Source: a virus
DNA length: 31,942 bases
Virus record (IMG/VR): IMGVR_UViG_3300037069_003331
Coordinates: 1 to 31,942 of that record
Direction: 5' to 3' (one strand)
The notes beneath the pieces were generated by a model that worked only from the letters and a program-made list of their open reading frames with translations, made no database searches and had not been told where the DNA came from. Made by a program: the position numbers and the translations under genes. The number at the start of each line of letters is the position of its first letter. Position 1 is the first letter of the stretch. Positions 22,756 to 31,089 of the stretch are shown piece after piece.

Positions 22756-23617
22756 GGATCGCCTCCCGCACGTTCTCGTCGCTGTAGCTGTTGGTCACCT
22801 CGGCGACGACGCGGTCCTCGAGGTGGTACCGCAGCGCCGCGCGTGCGCGCTCGAACCGCGTCCCCTCGCCGTCGTTGAACCACCGCCGCCATGAACCCGT
22901 GCCATACGCGTAGTTGAGCAGCTTCGCGCTGGCGGCCCGAGGAAGTGATCGGAGCCACGCGTCGACCTCAACGTTCCCGAACTCCGGCGCGACGTTGTAC
23001 GCGTCCAGCGCGTCGGCGTAGCGGGCGCGGTCACCGAGCCAGTCCATGTTGTGCGCCTTCGTGCCGATGCCGAGCCCGCGGTAGTCGGCGCCGTACCTAG
23101 TGACCCACCCGACGTCACGTACGGAGCCACGCTGACGATCAGCCCAGATGTGACCACCCACGTCCATGACCGCGTACAGCGGGGTGACCCCGACCTCTAC
23201 CGTCCTCCTGACGATCGTGTCCAGCCACAGCTGGTCATCACGCTCGCCGCCGACCTCTACCTTGCACCTAAGGGCGAACAGCCCCAGCAGCCTGCTGAGC
23301 TCACCTAGTTGCTCCGAGCGCGGTAGCCTGCACACGTCGATGTGTAGCACATCAAAACCCGCGTCCAGGTCCTGCTCGAACGCCTTGACCCAGTCGTCCT
23401 CAGGGTCGCCATTCTGGTACGGGCCGCCGTGATCACGCACGACCTGCGTGGCGCCACAGCTGAGGTCTTTCACGGTCGCCGCGAACTCGGCGTTCGTCAG
23501 GCCTGTGTATCCACCCTCATGCGTCACCTGACGCCGTGACGCCACGATCTGGGGGACGCGTAACCTAGCCGCCTCCTCGACCACGCGCCGTGATCCCGCG
23601 CCCACACACAACTTCAC
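22733..23617 (-). CDS. TIM-barrel aldolase-like protein (GatZ/KbaZ-related)
   Basis: About 294 residues from GTG 23617; CAGGAGG six bases upstream decides this over a longer frame. VVRDHGGPYQNGD with the later AGFDVLHIDVCR are the phosphate- and metal-site strands typical of the tagatose-bisphosphate-aldolase non-catalytic-subunit family. KAHNMDWLG follows in the region where relatives carry a conserved asparagine-rich loop. Such proteins handle ketose or aldose phosphates in surface-sugar clusters. Whether it makes or cleaves a C-C bond here is not determinable, because family members without known activity exist. It is coupled to the HAD gene by GTGA. Confidence 0.65.
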   Translation of the reverse strand: MKLCVGAGSRRVVEEAARLRVPQIVASRRQVTHEGGYTGLTNAEFAATVKDLSCGATQVVRDHGGPYQNGDPEDDWVKAFEQDLDAGFDVLHIDVCRLPRSEQLGELSRLLGLFALRCKVEVGGERDDQLWLDTIVRRTVEVGVTPLYAVMDVGGHIWADRQRGSVRDVGWVTRYGADYRGLGIGTKAHNMDWLGDRARYADALDAYNVAPEFGNVEVDAWLRSLPRAASAKLLNYAYGTGSWRRWFNDGEGTRFERARAALRYHLEDRVVAEVTNSYSDENVREAIRDALIAG

Positions 23618-24153
23618 ATGATCCTCCTGAGTACGTAGTCCACAGCCTGTGCTACGGCGCGGTGCCCGCCTGGGCGGCTGGTCACCGCATCCGCGCATCG
23701 TATCGTCCAAGGCCAGGCGTCCGCCGGCGCCACGCCGAACGCGACCTCGCGCACGTTGTCAGCGTCGTGCCACCCGTCCCCGATGTACACCGTCCTAGTC
23801 GAGTCGACGTCGTGGTGCTCGACGAGCCACGGTACCCGAGCGGCACCGGGGGCGACGACGAGCGGTACGCCCATGTGCTCGGCGCGGTGACGGACGATCA
23901 GTGAGCCCTGCTCATCCGCGGTCACCAGCGTCACACGCAGGTGGGCGGCCTGCGCCGCCTTCAGCGCGTCCGAGTCGTCTGGGCCGAACGCCTTCCACGC
24001 CTTCTCGCCGAGCCCGTTGACGACCAGTCGCCCGTCCGTCATGCACCCGTCCACGTCCACCACGAGGTCCCGTACCCCGAGACGCCGTAGTGCGGCGGCG
24101 CGCCTGCGACCGGCGACGGTCACCCGCACACGATCGCGACGCACCCTGCCCAT
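23614..24153 (-). CDS. HAD phosphatase, KdsC-like
   Basis: 179 residues from ATG 24153 (a TTG 6 bases earlier is possible). The HAD nucleophile motif is DVDGCMTDG (nucleophile Asp33 and Asp35); motif II is the Thr in LVTADEQGS, and motif IV is YIGDGWHDADN (Gly-Asp-Gly...Asp). The NGLGEKAWKAFGPDD segment is typical of the small KdsC/KDO-8-phosphate or Neu-synthetase-associated phosphatases, which dephosphorylate a sugar acid or aldose phosphate. Presumed role: removing a phosphate during synthesis of the activated sugar. It opens the sugar operon, with the aldolase-like gene next. Confidence 0.85.
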   Translation of the reverse strand: MGRVRRDRVRVTVAGRRRAAALRRLGVRDLVVDVDGCMTDGRLVVNGLGEKAWKAFGPDDSDALKAAQAAHLRVTLVTADEQGSLIVRHRAEHMGVPLVVAPGAARVPWLVEHHDVDSTRTVYIGDGWHDADNVREVAFGVAPADAWPWTIRCADAVTSRPGGHRAVAQAVDYVLRRIM

Positions 24154-24295
24154 CCCCAATCCCTCTGCCTAAGTGTGTGTGTGACGGCCTCGCCCCTACC
24201 GTCGCGCGCCGGCCCTTACTGGCACCCGCCGCTTGATCGACGACTGCCCGGTGAGACCTATCCCGGCGCTCCCTGTCCCGTTCCCTACGGGGGGT
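24154..24295 (-). other. Intergenic gap before the sugar operon
   Basis: 142 bases between the single-strand-binding-like gene stop (24296) and the HAD start. It contains a short GTGTGTGTG run and AGAGGG before the HAD start. No convincing -35/-10 pair or perfect hairpin was found, so the sugar operon may be transcribed through from upstream. Confidence 0.5.
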
Positions 24296-25033
<738 letters not shown>

Positions 25034-25069
25034 GCGGTGTGTCTCCTTCGGTTGGGTTGTTGTGTACGT

Positions 25070-25309
25070 CTACTGGATGTTACCCGACGGGAGGATGAGT
25101 CCCGTCGCCGCTGACTTGCCTAGCGTCTTGATCTGTTCGCCGAGGGTGACCGCGTGGTCCGCCGGGAGGAGGAACACGAAGGGACCGCCCACGACCGTCA
25201 ACACCTGGAGAACGACGAACGTTCCCGCGGGCGTCACCGTCTGGCCGACGATGAACTGCAGTGGTGTGATCTGCGGTTGGACCTGCGGTTGCGGCTGCTG
25301 CTCAAGCAC
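25070..25309 (-). CDS. Small unknown protein (79 aa)
   Basis: Starts at GTG 25309, overlapping the end of the Sak4-like gene by 8 bases. The N-terminus is Gln/Pro-rich (LEQQPQPQVQPQITP), the rest is a hydrophobic strand-rich module (FIVGQTVTPAG then VVGGPFVFLLPADHAVTLG). No family recognised. Tight placement between the recombination ATPase and the ssDNA-binding protein suggests a recombination accessory. Confidence 0.6.
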   Translation of the reverse strand: MLEQQPQPQVQPQITPLQFIVGQTVTPAGTFVVLQVLTVVGGPFVFLLPADHAVTLGEQIKTLGKSAATGLILPSGNIQ

Positions 25310-26075
25310 TCGCCGCCACCTCGACATGCGCCGCACCGAAGATCGTGTCGATCATCGACTGGATGTTCGGGTCGTACACCGCCTCGCCGAGCTTACCCTG
25401 CACGCGCTCGCCGGCCTCGTACAGGTTGTTCTTGGCGACGATCATTCGCCGGTACTTGGTCGCCGGCTGCATGGGATCCACGTTCGGCTCCTCGTGGATG
25501 TGCATGTAGCCGATGACGTCCATGAAGTACGGCATCGTCACCCGAAGCTGACCCTGCACGTACGGGCGCCACTTGCCGTCGCGCTGCTCAGTCATCGCCG
25601 TGAGCACCACAGCCTCGAGCGGTGTCGTGGGATGCTCGGTCAGGTCGCGCAGCTGGCGGCACATTGCCTCCATGCCGTCGAGGAGGCGCCCCCACTTGCG
25701 CTGGTCCATATCCGGGTCACCCTCCTTGATCTGATCCTTGAGCTTCTTCTGGACCTCGGAGATGGAGTCGACGGCGACGGACTTGAAGTGGTGCTGCCCC
25801 GAGATGAGCCAGTCGATGGCGCGCTGCAGTGTCATGTAGTCACGCACGAGCACCACACAGATCGCCCACGTGCCGTCGCTGACCGGTGGGGACTCGGTCA
25901 GTGGATTCCAGAACACCTTGGGCGCGTCGATGAACCGGTATGCCGACTCGGCGTCGAGCAGCAGCATCGGCTTGGGACAGGTCGCCGCGAGCGTCGACTT
26001 GCCCACCTTCGTGTCGGCGTGTACCACCACTGACAGCGCCCTGCCACGCACGGCGCCGTTGAGCGTCTCGCCCAC
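25302..26075 (-). CDS. Sak4-like RecA-fold recombination ATPase
   Basis: 257 residues from GTG 26075; AGGAGG five bases upstream and a TAGTG junction with the zinc-ribbon gene decide this start. Residues 19-28 (HADTKVGKST) are the P-loop (first Gly replaced by Ala), followed by CPKPMLLLDAES and the Walker B region FKSVAVDSISEV. This short RecA-like layout is that of phage Sak4 recombinases, which anneal or exchange strands with an SSB-like partner. A DUF669 gene downstream fits this partnership. A further ATPase-like part (EAVVLTAMTEQRDGKW) carries the sensor-like segment. Confidence 0.82.
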   Translation of the reverse strand: MGETLNGAVRGRALSVVVHADTKVGKSTLAATCPKPMLLLDAESAYRFIDAPKVFWNPLTESPPVSDGTWAICVVLVRDYMTLQRAIDWLISGQHHFKSVAVDSISEVQKKLKDQIKEGDPDMDQRKWGRLLDGMEAMCRQLRDLTEHPTTPLEAVVLTAMTEQRDGKWRPYVQGQLRVTMPYFMDVIGYMHIHEEPNVDPMQPATKYRRMIVAKNNLYEAGERVQGKLGEAVYDPNIQSMIDTIFGAAHVEVAASA

Positions 26076-26260
26076 TACTTCCTCCTCGTCCTCAGCCACT
26101 CGCGCAGCTCGGTGTGACATGACCTGCATAGGATCTTGCGCCGTACCCCGCCACGCTCGTCCAGCGACACCGTAACCCAGCCGTCCGACAACGTCGGGCG
26201 ACCCTGACGGTCGACGGCCGCGGGCTGAGTCTCGCCGCAGACGCACGTGTAGTGCGTCAC
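26075..26260 (-). CDS. Small zinc-ribbon protein (61 aa)
   Basis: GTG at 26260 overlaps the preceding stop (GTGA). CVCGE at the N-terminus and CRSCH near the C-terminus make a four-cysteine zinc ribbon, with a basic end LREWLRTRRK. Probably binds DNA or a protein partner. Between the DUF-like gene and the Sak4-like ATPase, so a recombination accessory is plausible. Confidence 0.68.
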   Translation of the reverse strand: MTHYTCVCGETQPAAVDRQGRPTLSDGWVTVSLDERGGVRRKILCRSCHTELREWLRTRRK

Positions 26261-26619
26261 CTGGCGGCAGGGATCACTGGTGGTCTAGTACGAACCGCCA
26301 CCTCGCCGACCTCGAACCCGTTCTTGTCAGCGAGGCGCCGGACGAGGCTCTCGGCGTCGTCAGCGTTCGCGCCCTTCGCCGTGTACGACCCAAAGAACGA
26401 CACCCACCCGTTCCCACGCGCCAGGTGGGAGATCCTCCACAAAGCCGACGATTTGTTCACGATCACGTCCAGCAGGTCATCGGTGTCGTCGGTCAGCACC
26501 TCGACCGCGACGAGGCCTAACCACGTCTGCATGATCTTCGGCGCACGCTTGCTGCCGGTGCGTTCCTTCTCGACGCGCGTGATCAGCGCCTCGATGTCGT
26601 CGTCCCTGTAACCCGTCAC
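26257..26619 (-). CDS. Unknown protein (120 aa)
   Basis: GTG 26619 overlaps the nuclease stop (GTGA), and its own stop overlaps the zinc-ribbon gene. Helical opening TGYRDDDIEALITRVEKERT, an N-S-S-A-L-W-R-I-S-H-L-A segment, and a C-terminal GFEVGEVAVRTR strand. Not recognised. In the recombination block. Confidence 0.62.
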   Translation of the reverse strand: MTGYRDDDIEALITRVEKERTGSKRAPKIMQTWLGLVAVEVLTDDTDDLLDVIVNKSSALWRISHLARGNGWVSFFGSYTAKGANADDAESLVRRLADKNGFEVGEVAVRTRPPVIPAAR

Positions 26620-27602
26620 GTCATCTCCTCATCAGTCATCCCGTCGGCGTACCGCTCGTACGGGTCCACGTGTACGTAGTGCTCTTCCAGCAGCCCCTGC
26701 CAGTCGCTGCCGTCGTCCATCATTGGGCAGACGCTGAGGAACGGGCACTTCCACGAGCAGTCCTTGCTCGGACGTGGGACTGCCCAGTACCGGTGGTCAC
26801 CACCGGCGTCGAGCGCCGCCCGCATCTCGACGATCTCCTCGATGATCTTCTGGACGCGCAGCCACATGCTGCGGAGCGTGTCCATGTTGTGCCTGACCTC
26901 GATGCGACCGTAGAACGGCGGTTTGGCCGTCGCGGTGCGCTTGACCTTCCGGAGGATGTTGTAGAGGCCGCCGTCCGTGCGCTCGGGTGGGCCCTCGCCG
27001 GTCTTCTGCAGTGCGTCGAGGTACTCGAGGAGCGCGTACATCTTCATCTGCTCATCGATGGGCAACAGCGTCGACTCGCCGGAGATCGACGGCCGTGTCT
27101 TGTGGTCGAGGAACAGCCGCGCCCCGTCCGTGCTGCGCACGACCCGCTGGTCCAGTCGCCCGCGGATCTTGACGCCGGGCACGGGGGAGTCCACCTCGAT
27201 GGTGGCCTCGGTCGAGACCAGCGTGAAGAACTCGTCGGCTCCCGTCTCGTCGAGCCACTCGACGTAGCCCTGCAGCATCGCACGTGCGAGGTCCTTCTCC
27301 TTGCGGAGCTCGGGCGCGGCGGCCGGCCACCTCTTGATGTCCTCGTCGTACAGCTCCGTGATGCAGTCCACCAGGTTGACGGGTGGCCCGTCGTAGTTGG
27401 TGAGCGTAGACTTGTACCACTCATCGAGCGCGATGTGCACCTTGATCCCGAGCGCGCGCGCCCCGACCTCGACGTCGTCACGTGACACGCCGTACTGCAG
27501 GTAGTGTGTCAGGTACCACTTGCGCCTGCAGTCCTTGTACGTCTGGATCTCGGAGTTGGAGATCGACAGCTCACCCGTGGCCGTGCGTGCGCCGTCGCTC
27601 AC
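26616..27602 (-). CDS. Cas4/RecB-like Fe-S PD-(D/E)XK nuclease
   Basis: 328 residues from GTG 27602 (4-nt overlap with the preceding stop). The start ELSISNSEIQTYKDCRRKWY is typical of Cas4/RecB-family exonucleases, with the first cluster cysteine at 25. The catalytic PD-(D/E)XK core is visible as DSPVPGVKIRGRLDQ and FLDHKTRP (Asp..His-Lys). Cys282, Cys286 and Cys292 (CSWKCPFLSVC) complete the four-Cys [4Fe-4S] pattern. In phages such enzymes resect DNA ends for Sak4-type recombination. No CRISPR array or other cas genes are present. Confidence 0.87.
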   Translation of the reverse strand: MSDGARTATGELSISNSEIQTYKDCRRKWYLTHYLQYGVSRDDVEVGARALGIKVHIALDEWYKSTLTNYDGPPVNLVDCITELYDEDIKRWPAAAPELRKEKDLARAMLQGYVEWLDETGADEFFTLVSTEATIEVDSPVPGVKIRGRLDQRVVRSTDGARLFLDHKTRPSISGESTLLPIDEQMKMYALLEYLDALQKTGEGPPERTDGGLYNILRKVKRTATAKPPFYGRIEVRHNMDTLRSMWLRVQKIIEEIVEMRAALDAGGDHRYWAVPRPSKDCSWKCPFLSVCPMMDDGSDWQGLLEEHYVHVDPYERYADGMTDEEMT

Positions 27603-27820
27603 CCGGCACCTACGAGCGTCGCGCTGCGGACGAGGAAGTCCTCGGACACGATCACGCAGGTGCACGACACGCACACGTGCCGCCCCGGTGGCTTGTGCAC
27701 GGTGATCGTCACGGCGCCCAACGTGAACGCGTGGGAGCCCGCCTGGTCGTGCATGTTGTCCTCGGGCGCGCCCTCGTCGACCGGTGAACCGCACAGGTCA
27801 CAGCAGTACCTCATCCTCAC
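27599..27820 (-). CDS. Small zinc-ribbon protein (73 aa)
   Basis: GTG 27820 (or ATG 27814), AGGAA upstream. CCDLC near the N-terminus and CVSCTC further on are candidate zinc ligands; the rest is hydrophobic strand (AFTLGAVTITVHKPPG). Overlaps the nuclease start (GTGA). Function unknown; likely nucleic-acid or protein interaction. Confidence 0.68.
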   Translation of the reverse strand: MRMRYCCDLCGSPVDEGAPEDNMHDQAGSHAFTLGAVTITVHKPPGRHVCVSCTCVIVSEDFLVRSATLVGAG

Positions 27821-27835
27821 TCTTCCTGTCTCGCT

Positions 27836-29686
27836 CTAGGAGGCGAGCAGCTGGGACATGAACGCGCGGTCGCGCACGAACTCCTCCAGCCGCTCCCACT
27901 TGCCGGCGACCACCTCGCGGACGCGGGACTCGACGGTCCCCTCCGCGATGATGTCGATGATGTTGATCTTATCGTGGACCTCGGCGCCGATCCGGTGCAC
28001 CCGGTCCTCCGCCTGGTTGTTCTCGACCAGCGACCACGACCGCTGGAGGAACGCGAGGTTCGGGCTGCGCGTCAACGTGATGCCGACGCCGCCCGCCTGG
28101 ACGGTGCCCATAATCACTCGGGTCTGCCCGCCTTGGAAGGCGTCGATAGACGCCTGTCGTTCGATGGCGCTCTGCCCACCGGTGATCAACCCGTGCGGGA
28201 TCGACAGGCGCGTGAGCCTCGCGGACGCGAGCTCGATGAGCTGACGACTCATCGCGAAGACCACGAGCGGCTCCTGGTCAAGGTCGTCCAGCAGGTCCAC
28301 GAGCGCGTCGACCTTGCATGACGGGTCCTCGAGGTGCACGGTACCCGACTCGTCGAGCGTCGCGTACGACGAGGCAAACTGCATGAGCCGGGTCAGCTGC
28401 ACGAGCGGGTTCTGTGCGACGACGATCCCGTCCTCGAGCTGCGCCGCTAGCCCGGCGGACATCTGGTCGTACGCCTTCGCCTGCTTGGGCGACATCTCGA
28501 CGAACCGTTCGACGTACGTCTTCCGCGGGAGGAACGGCAGCACCGCCTCCTTGGGCATGCGGCGCATGCGCGGGTCGACGGCCTTGAAGAACTCATCACG
28601 CGTGTCCGCCCGCAGGCCGGTGACCGTGATCCCGCCCCAGTAGTTCGGGGTCGAGTGACAGTATCGGTCGATGAACTTGGACTTGCTGACCCACGACTGG
28701 TCATCGATGAAGTGCAGCGCACTCCACAGGTCCGTCGGATTGTTGGCGATCGGCGTGCCGGTGAGTGCGAAGCGGTAGAGCGTCTCAGGCGTCGCACACG
28801 CCCACACGGCGCGCGTCTGCTTCGCCTTCGGGTCCTTCATGCGGTGCGCCTCGTCACAGACGATCGTCGCCCACGCCTTCTTGTTGAGCTCCTTCGGGCA
28901 GTGCTCGCACCGGGTCTGGGCGTTCACCTTGTCCTCGGCGCTCAGCGTGTTGTCGCACACGTGACAGCGCTTGATCCGCACGGAGCCGTATGGCGCGAGG
29001 CGTGAGTGCGTGCGCACCGACTCCCAGTTCATGATCACGACGCCGTCAGCGTCCGCGATCTGCTTATCGCGCTTGGTCTTGCCGCCGCCGAGCACGACCG
29101 GCGTCACGGCCGGCCACCAGCGCTTGAACTCGTTGACCCACGTGTGCTTCACGGTGTTGGGGACGATGATCAGCACCGGGAACGGCGACTCACACTGCCC
29201 GACGAGCGAGAGCTCGTGCATGAGCCTAACGGCGCGGATGACCTGCGCCGTCTTACCTGTGCCCATCTCGTCCGTGAGCAGGCACCGCGCCGCGGTGACG
29301 AGGAACTTCACGCCGGTCTCCTGGTACGGGTACAGTGAGAATCCAGCGTCGGTGCGCCACGACCTGATCGTCTCGGCAGCCGCGGATCGGTCGTCATCCG
29401 CGAGGCTGGTCGTGAGCCGCGCCTGCAGCGCCGGGACGATCCGGTCGGCGTGGTCGCGGATGGACCACTCGGCGAGCCTCGGCCCGACCTCGAGCTGGTC
29501 GCCGAACACGCCGCGGAGCGCCACGCACGCCGTCCACGTCCGAGGGACGACCCACTTGTGGAGCTCCGGGTCGTACCGTGCGCCGTCCACCTGGCGAATC
29601 ATGTCCCTGTGCCGGTACTCGGTGGACACGAGTACGCACTCGACGCCACGGTACTTGACACTTGAGCCTAGCTCAGCGGTCACCAT
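27836..29686 (-). CDS. SNF2-family helicase with HARP-like N-terminus and zinc insert
   Basis: 616 residues from ATG 29686; a GTG at 29737 is excluded because it falls in the promoter. DEMGTGKT (139-146) is motif I, DEAH (278-281) motif II, LTGTPIANNPTDLW motif III, and QAEDRVHRIGA motif VI, all typical of SNF2 ATPases that move on double-stranded or branched DNA. The first ~70 residues (VKYRGVECVLVSTEY, KWVVPRTW) resemble the HARP-type DNA-annealing part of SMARCAL1-like helicases. A four-Cys zinc insert lies at Cys241, Cys244, Cys260 and Cys263. Probable role: fork remodelling or strand annealing with RuvC. Confidence 0.92.
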   Translation of the reverse strand: MVTAELGSSVKYRGVECVLVSTEYRHRDMIRQVDGARYDPELHKWVVPRTWTACVALRGVFGDQLEVGPRLAEWSIRDHADRIVPALQARLTTSLADDDRSAAAETIRSWRTDAGFSLYPYQETGVKFLVTAARCLLTDEMGTGKTAQVIRAVRLMHELSLVGQCESPFPVLIIVPNTVKHTWVNEFKRWWPAVTPVVLGGGKTKRDKQIADADGVVIMNWESVRTHSRLAPYGSVRIKRCHVCDNTLSAEDKVNAQTRCEHCPKELNKKAWATIVCDEAHRMKDPKAKQTRAVWACATPETLYRFALTGTPIANNPTDLWSALHFIDDQSWVSKSKFIDRYCHSTPNYWGGITVTGLRADTRDEFFKAVDPRMRRMPKEAVLPFLPRKTYVERFVEMSPKQAKAYDQMSAGLAAQLEDGIVVAQNPLVQLTRLMQFASSYATLDESGTVHLEDPSCKVDALVDLLDDLDQEPLVVFAMSRQLIELASARLTRLSIPHGLITGGQSAIERQASIDAFQGGQTRVIMGTVQAGGVGITLTRSPNLAFLQRSWSLVENNQAEDRVHRIGAEVHDKINIIDIIAEGTVESRVREVVAGKWERLEEFVRDRAFMSQLLAS

Positions 29687-29727
29687 TCTGCGGTCACTCT
29701 CTCCTGCTGTCCGTTCGTTCTGATGCA

Positions 29728-29757
29728 ACCGTAGCACACCCTAGATTCACAGTGCAA
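29728..29757 (-). promoter_or_regulatory. Promoter for the SNF2 helicase
   Basis: TTGCAC (29757-29752) and TACGGT (29733-29728) stand 18 bp apart on the left-going strand; the -35 lies in the end of the RuvC-like gene. Predicted leader ~35 bases to the ATG. The same TACSGT -10 class appears elsewhere in this window. Confidence 0.6.
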
Positions 29758-30187
29758 TAGCCCCGGACCACCAACCGCGGGTGACCACGTAAAGCAGCAG
29801 GTGGCGGGTCGCGTCGTTGCCGTGACCGCGTCCCGGCGTCCACCAGCCGAGCTGCCTGAGACGGTCGTCAGAGGAGAACAACTTGGCCGACGACGGCGCC
29901 TGGAGCGTGAGCTCGCAGCCGTACTTCCCGGCCAGGTAGCGACACACGCCGATCCCCTCCAGGGACCACGGGGCCTGCGTGTGCTTCGCGGTCTGCACCG
30001 TGATCGTGAACGACTCGCACGCGATGGCGAGGTCACGCTCGTACTTAGCGGTGACCTCCTCGACGTACGCCGGGAACTCGGGCCACGACAGCTCGGTCAC
30101 CTCGGGGCGGTCGTCGTCCACGTGCCAGAGTGACAGCCCGGTCTTCTTGCCCGGGTCGACGGCGAGGACGTGCGGGGCGAGGCTCAC
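29747..30187 (-). CDS. RuvC-like Holliday-junction resolvase
   Basis: 146 residues from GTG 30187 (4-nt overlap with the preceding stop). RNase-H-fold signatures: LAVDPGKKTGLSLW with Asp11, CESFTI with Glu58, and GHGNDATRHLLLY with Asp125, which are the metal-binding acidic residues of RuvC. It cuts four-way DNA junctions in recombination or packaging. It stands upstream of an SNF2 helicase with its own promoter and near Sak4/Cas4-type genes. Confidence 0.86.
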   Translation of the reverse strand: MSLAPHVLAVDPGKKTGLSLWHVDDDRPEVTELSWPEFPAYVEEVTAKYERDLAIACESFTITVQTAKHTQAPWSLEGIGVCRYLAGKYGCELTLQAPSSAKLFSSDDRLRQLGWWTPGRGHGNDATRHLLLYVVTRGWWSGAIAL

Positions 30188-30366
30188 GTGGACTGTCCCA
30201 GCGTGTTACCCGACGTGATCATCTGGCCGATGATGCACGACGCCTCCATCATCGTGAACCCGGTCGACACCAGCGCCAGGTACATCTTCCGCAACCCCTG
30301 TGCCGCCTCGGTCAGTCCCGGGTCTGGTTCGTCCCAACCCGGTGGCGGCGTCTTGTCGCTATCCAT
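30184..30366 (-). CDS. Small unknown protein (60 aa)
   Basis: ATG 30366 is chosen because the frame then begins MDSDKTPPPGWDEPDPGLTE and overlaps the preceding stop by 8 bases. The C-terminal half (GLRKMYLALVSTGFTMMEAS) is helical. No family recognised. Its stop overlaps the RuvC-like start (GTGA). Confidence 0.6.
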   Translation of the reverse strand: MDSDKTPPPGWDEPDPGLTEAAQGLRKMYLALVSTGFTMMEASCIIGQMITSGNTLGQST

Positions 30367-30577
30367 CCTGCCCCATCCTCCGTCGTCTGTCGATCTCACG
30401 TCTCACGTACCACTCAGCCTTCTCAAGGTCCTCAAGCGCGTTGCCCTTCTCGTCGGCGCGCCAGAGGTACTTGATCGCGTTGCCGACACAGAAGCTCATG
30501 TGCTCGGTGATCTGGATGCACTCGACGCCGGACGGATGGGCCAGGTAGTGCGCCGGGTGATTGACGGGGTCGCTCAC
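30359..30577 (-). CDS. DUF3310 protein (72 aa)
   Basis: Starts at GTG 30577 overlapping the preceding stop (GTGA). DPVNHPAHYLAHPSGVEC then AIKYLWRADEKG and EDLEKAEWYVRREI are the full DUF3310 signature, widespread in phages and often annotated as nucleotide-kinase-like. Real function is not known. Confidence 0.88.
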   Translation of the reverse strand: MSDPVNHPAHYLAHPSGVECIQITEHMSFCVGNAIKYLWRADEKGNALEDLEKAEWYVRREIDRRRRMGQDG

Positions 30578-30819
30578 TGCGCGCCACCGAACGACCGCAC
30601 CAGACGGGCAGCGGCGAGATGTGCATTCCAAGTGGCCAGTGCTGCGACCAATTCCGTGTCAGGCATTGGCCGCCGAGCCGTCTCGATAGCGTCAGCGATC
30701 AGCGGCACCACCGCGTCCACCATCGCCGCGACCGTCGTCCACTCGGTGATCCACCCGCGCGCCCGTGCAGCCTCTTTCGCCGCCGCGATCAGCGCGTCAC
30801 GATCAACACGTTCAGACAT
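30574..30819 (-). CDS. Small helical phage protein (81 aa)
   Basis: ATG 30819 with AAGGAG eight bases upstream. Helical: SERVDRDALIAAAKEAARAR then TTVAAMVDAVVPLIADAIE. This AA-x-MVDAVVPLI pattern occurs in small actinophage proteins, but no function is known. Confidence 0.7.
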   Translation of the reverse strand: MSERVDRDALIAAAKEAARARGWITEWTTVAAMVDAVVPLIADAIETARRPMPDTELVAALATWNAHLAAARLVRSFGGAQ

Positions 30820-31042
30820 CGGTGATCTCCTTCTTGCGTGCAGCGCGGGTCGCGCGGGCACGCATATGGATCGAGTCGTAGTGCTCCCGAATCGCCTCCG
30901 CCGCCAGGGCCTTCTCCAACTGCATCTGGCAGCAGAACAGTGCGACCCGCCATTGCATGACCGGATCGTCACGGACCGGCGTGAGCGCGGCCTGAAGGGC
31001 TGGATCGTCGGATAGGACGTCGAACACGACGGTGGTGCTCAC
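30812..31042 (-). CDS. Small unknown protein (76 aa)
   Basis: GTG 31042 with AAGGAG upstream (site shared with the HIT gene). Reads STTVVFDVLSDDPALQAALT with a Met/Gln/Leu/Ala-rich helical centre and a basic end RARATRAARKKEITDV. Not recognised. Its 3' end overlaps the next gene start by 8 bases. Confidence 0.66.
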   Translation of the reverse strand: MSTTVVFDVLSDDPALQAALTPVRDDPVMQWRVALFCCQMQLEKALAAEAIREHYDSIHMRARATRAARKKEITDV

Positions 31043-31054
31043 TGCTGCTCTCCT
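31035..31054. repeat. Gene-junction repeat A, copy 1
   Basis: 20 bases identical to 31719-31738, carrying AGGAGAGCAGCAGTGAGCAC on the left-going strand: the ribosome site and GTG start of the 76-aa gene, and in the other copy of the HIT gene. Confidence 0.92.
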
Positions 31055-31086
31055 TCAACCCGCTCAGACATCGGAACCTGATCCAT
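31039..31086 (-). pseudogene. 15-codon gene remnant
   Basis: ATG 31086 opens MDQVPMSERVEGEQQ and stops in a GTGA overlap with the 76-aa gene. Its MSERV start matches the 99-aa gene start and its GEQQ end matches the C-terminus of the partial gene at the right edge. It looks like a deletion product joining one gene's start to another's end, still holding the translational coupling. Confidence 0.5.
31058..31078. repeat. Gene-junction repeat B, copy 1
   Basis: 21 bases identical to 31376-31396; carries the MSERV start region. A shorter relative lies at 30811-30822. Confidence 0.9.
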
Positions 31087-31089
31087 GTG

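Noticed and set aside
18118-24153. Named sugar product (for example KDO, fucose or a heptose)
   Set aside because: Enzyme families fit more than one sugar; motifs do not fix the substrate, so none is named.
26616-27602. Part of a CRISPR-Cas locus (Cas4)
   Set aside because: No repeat-spacer array or cas1/cas2-like genes; the nuclease fits the phage recombination set.
29687-29737. Longer start for the SNF2 helicase (GTG at 29737)
   Set aside because: That codon lies in the -10 region of a good promoter and has no ribosome site; ATG 29686 is better.
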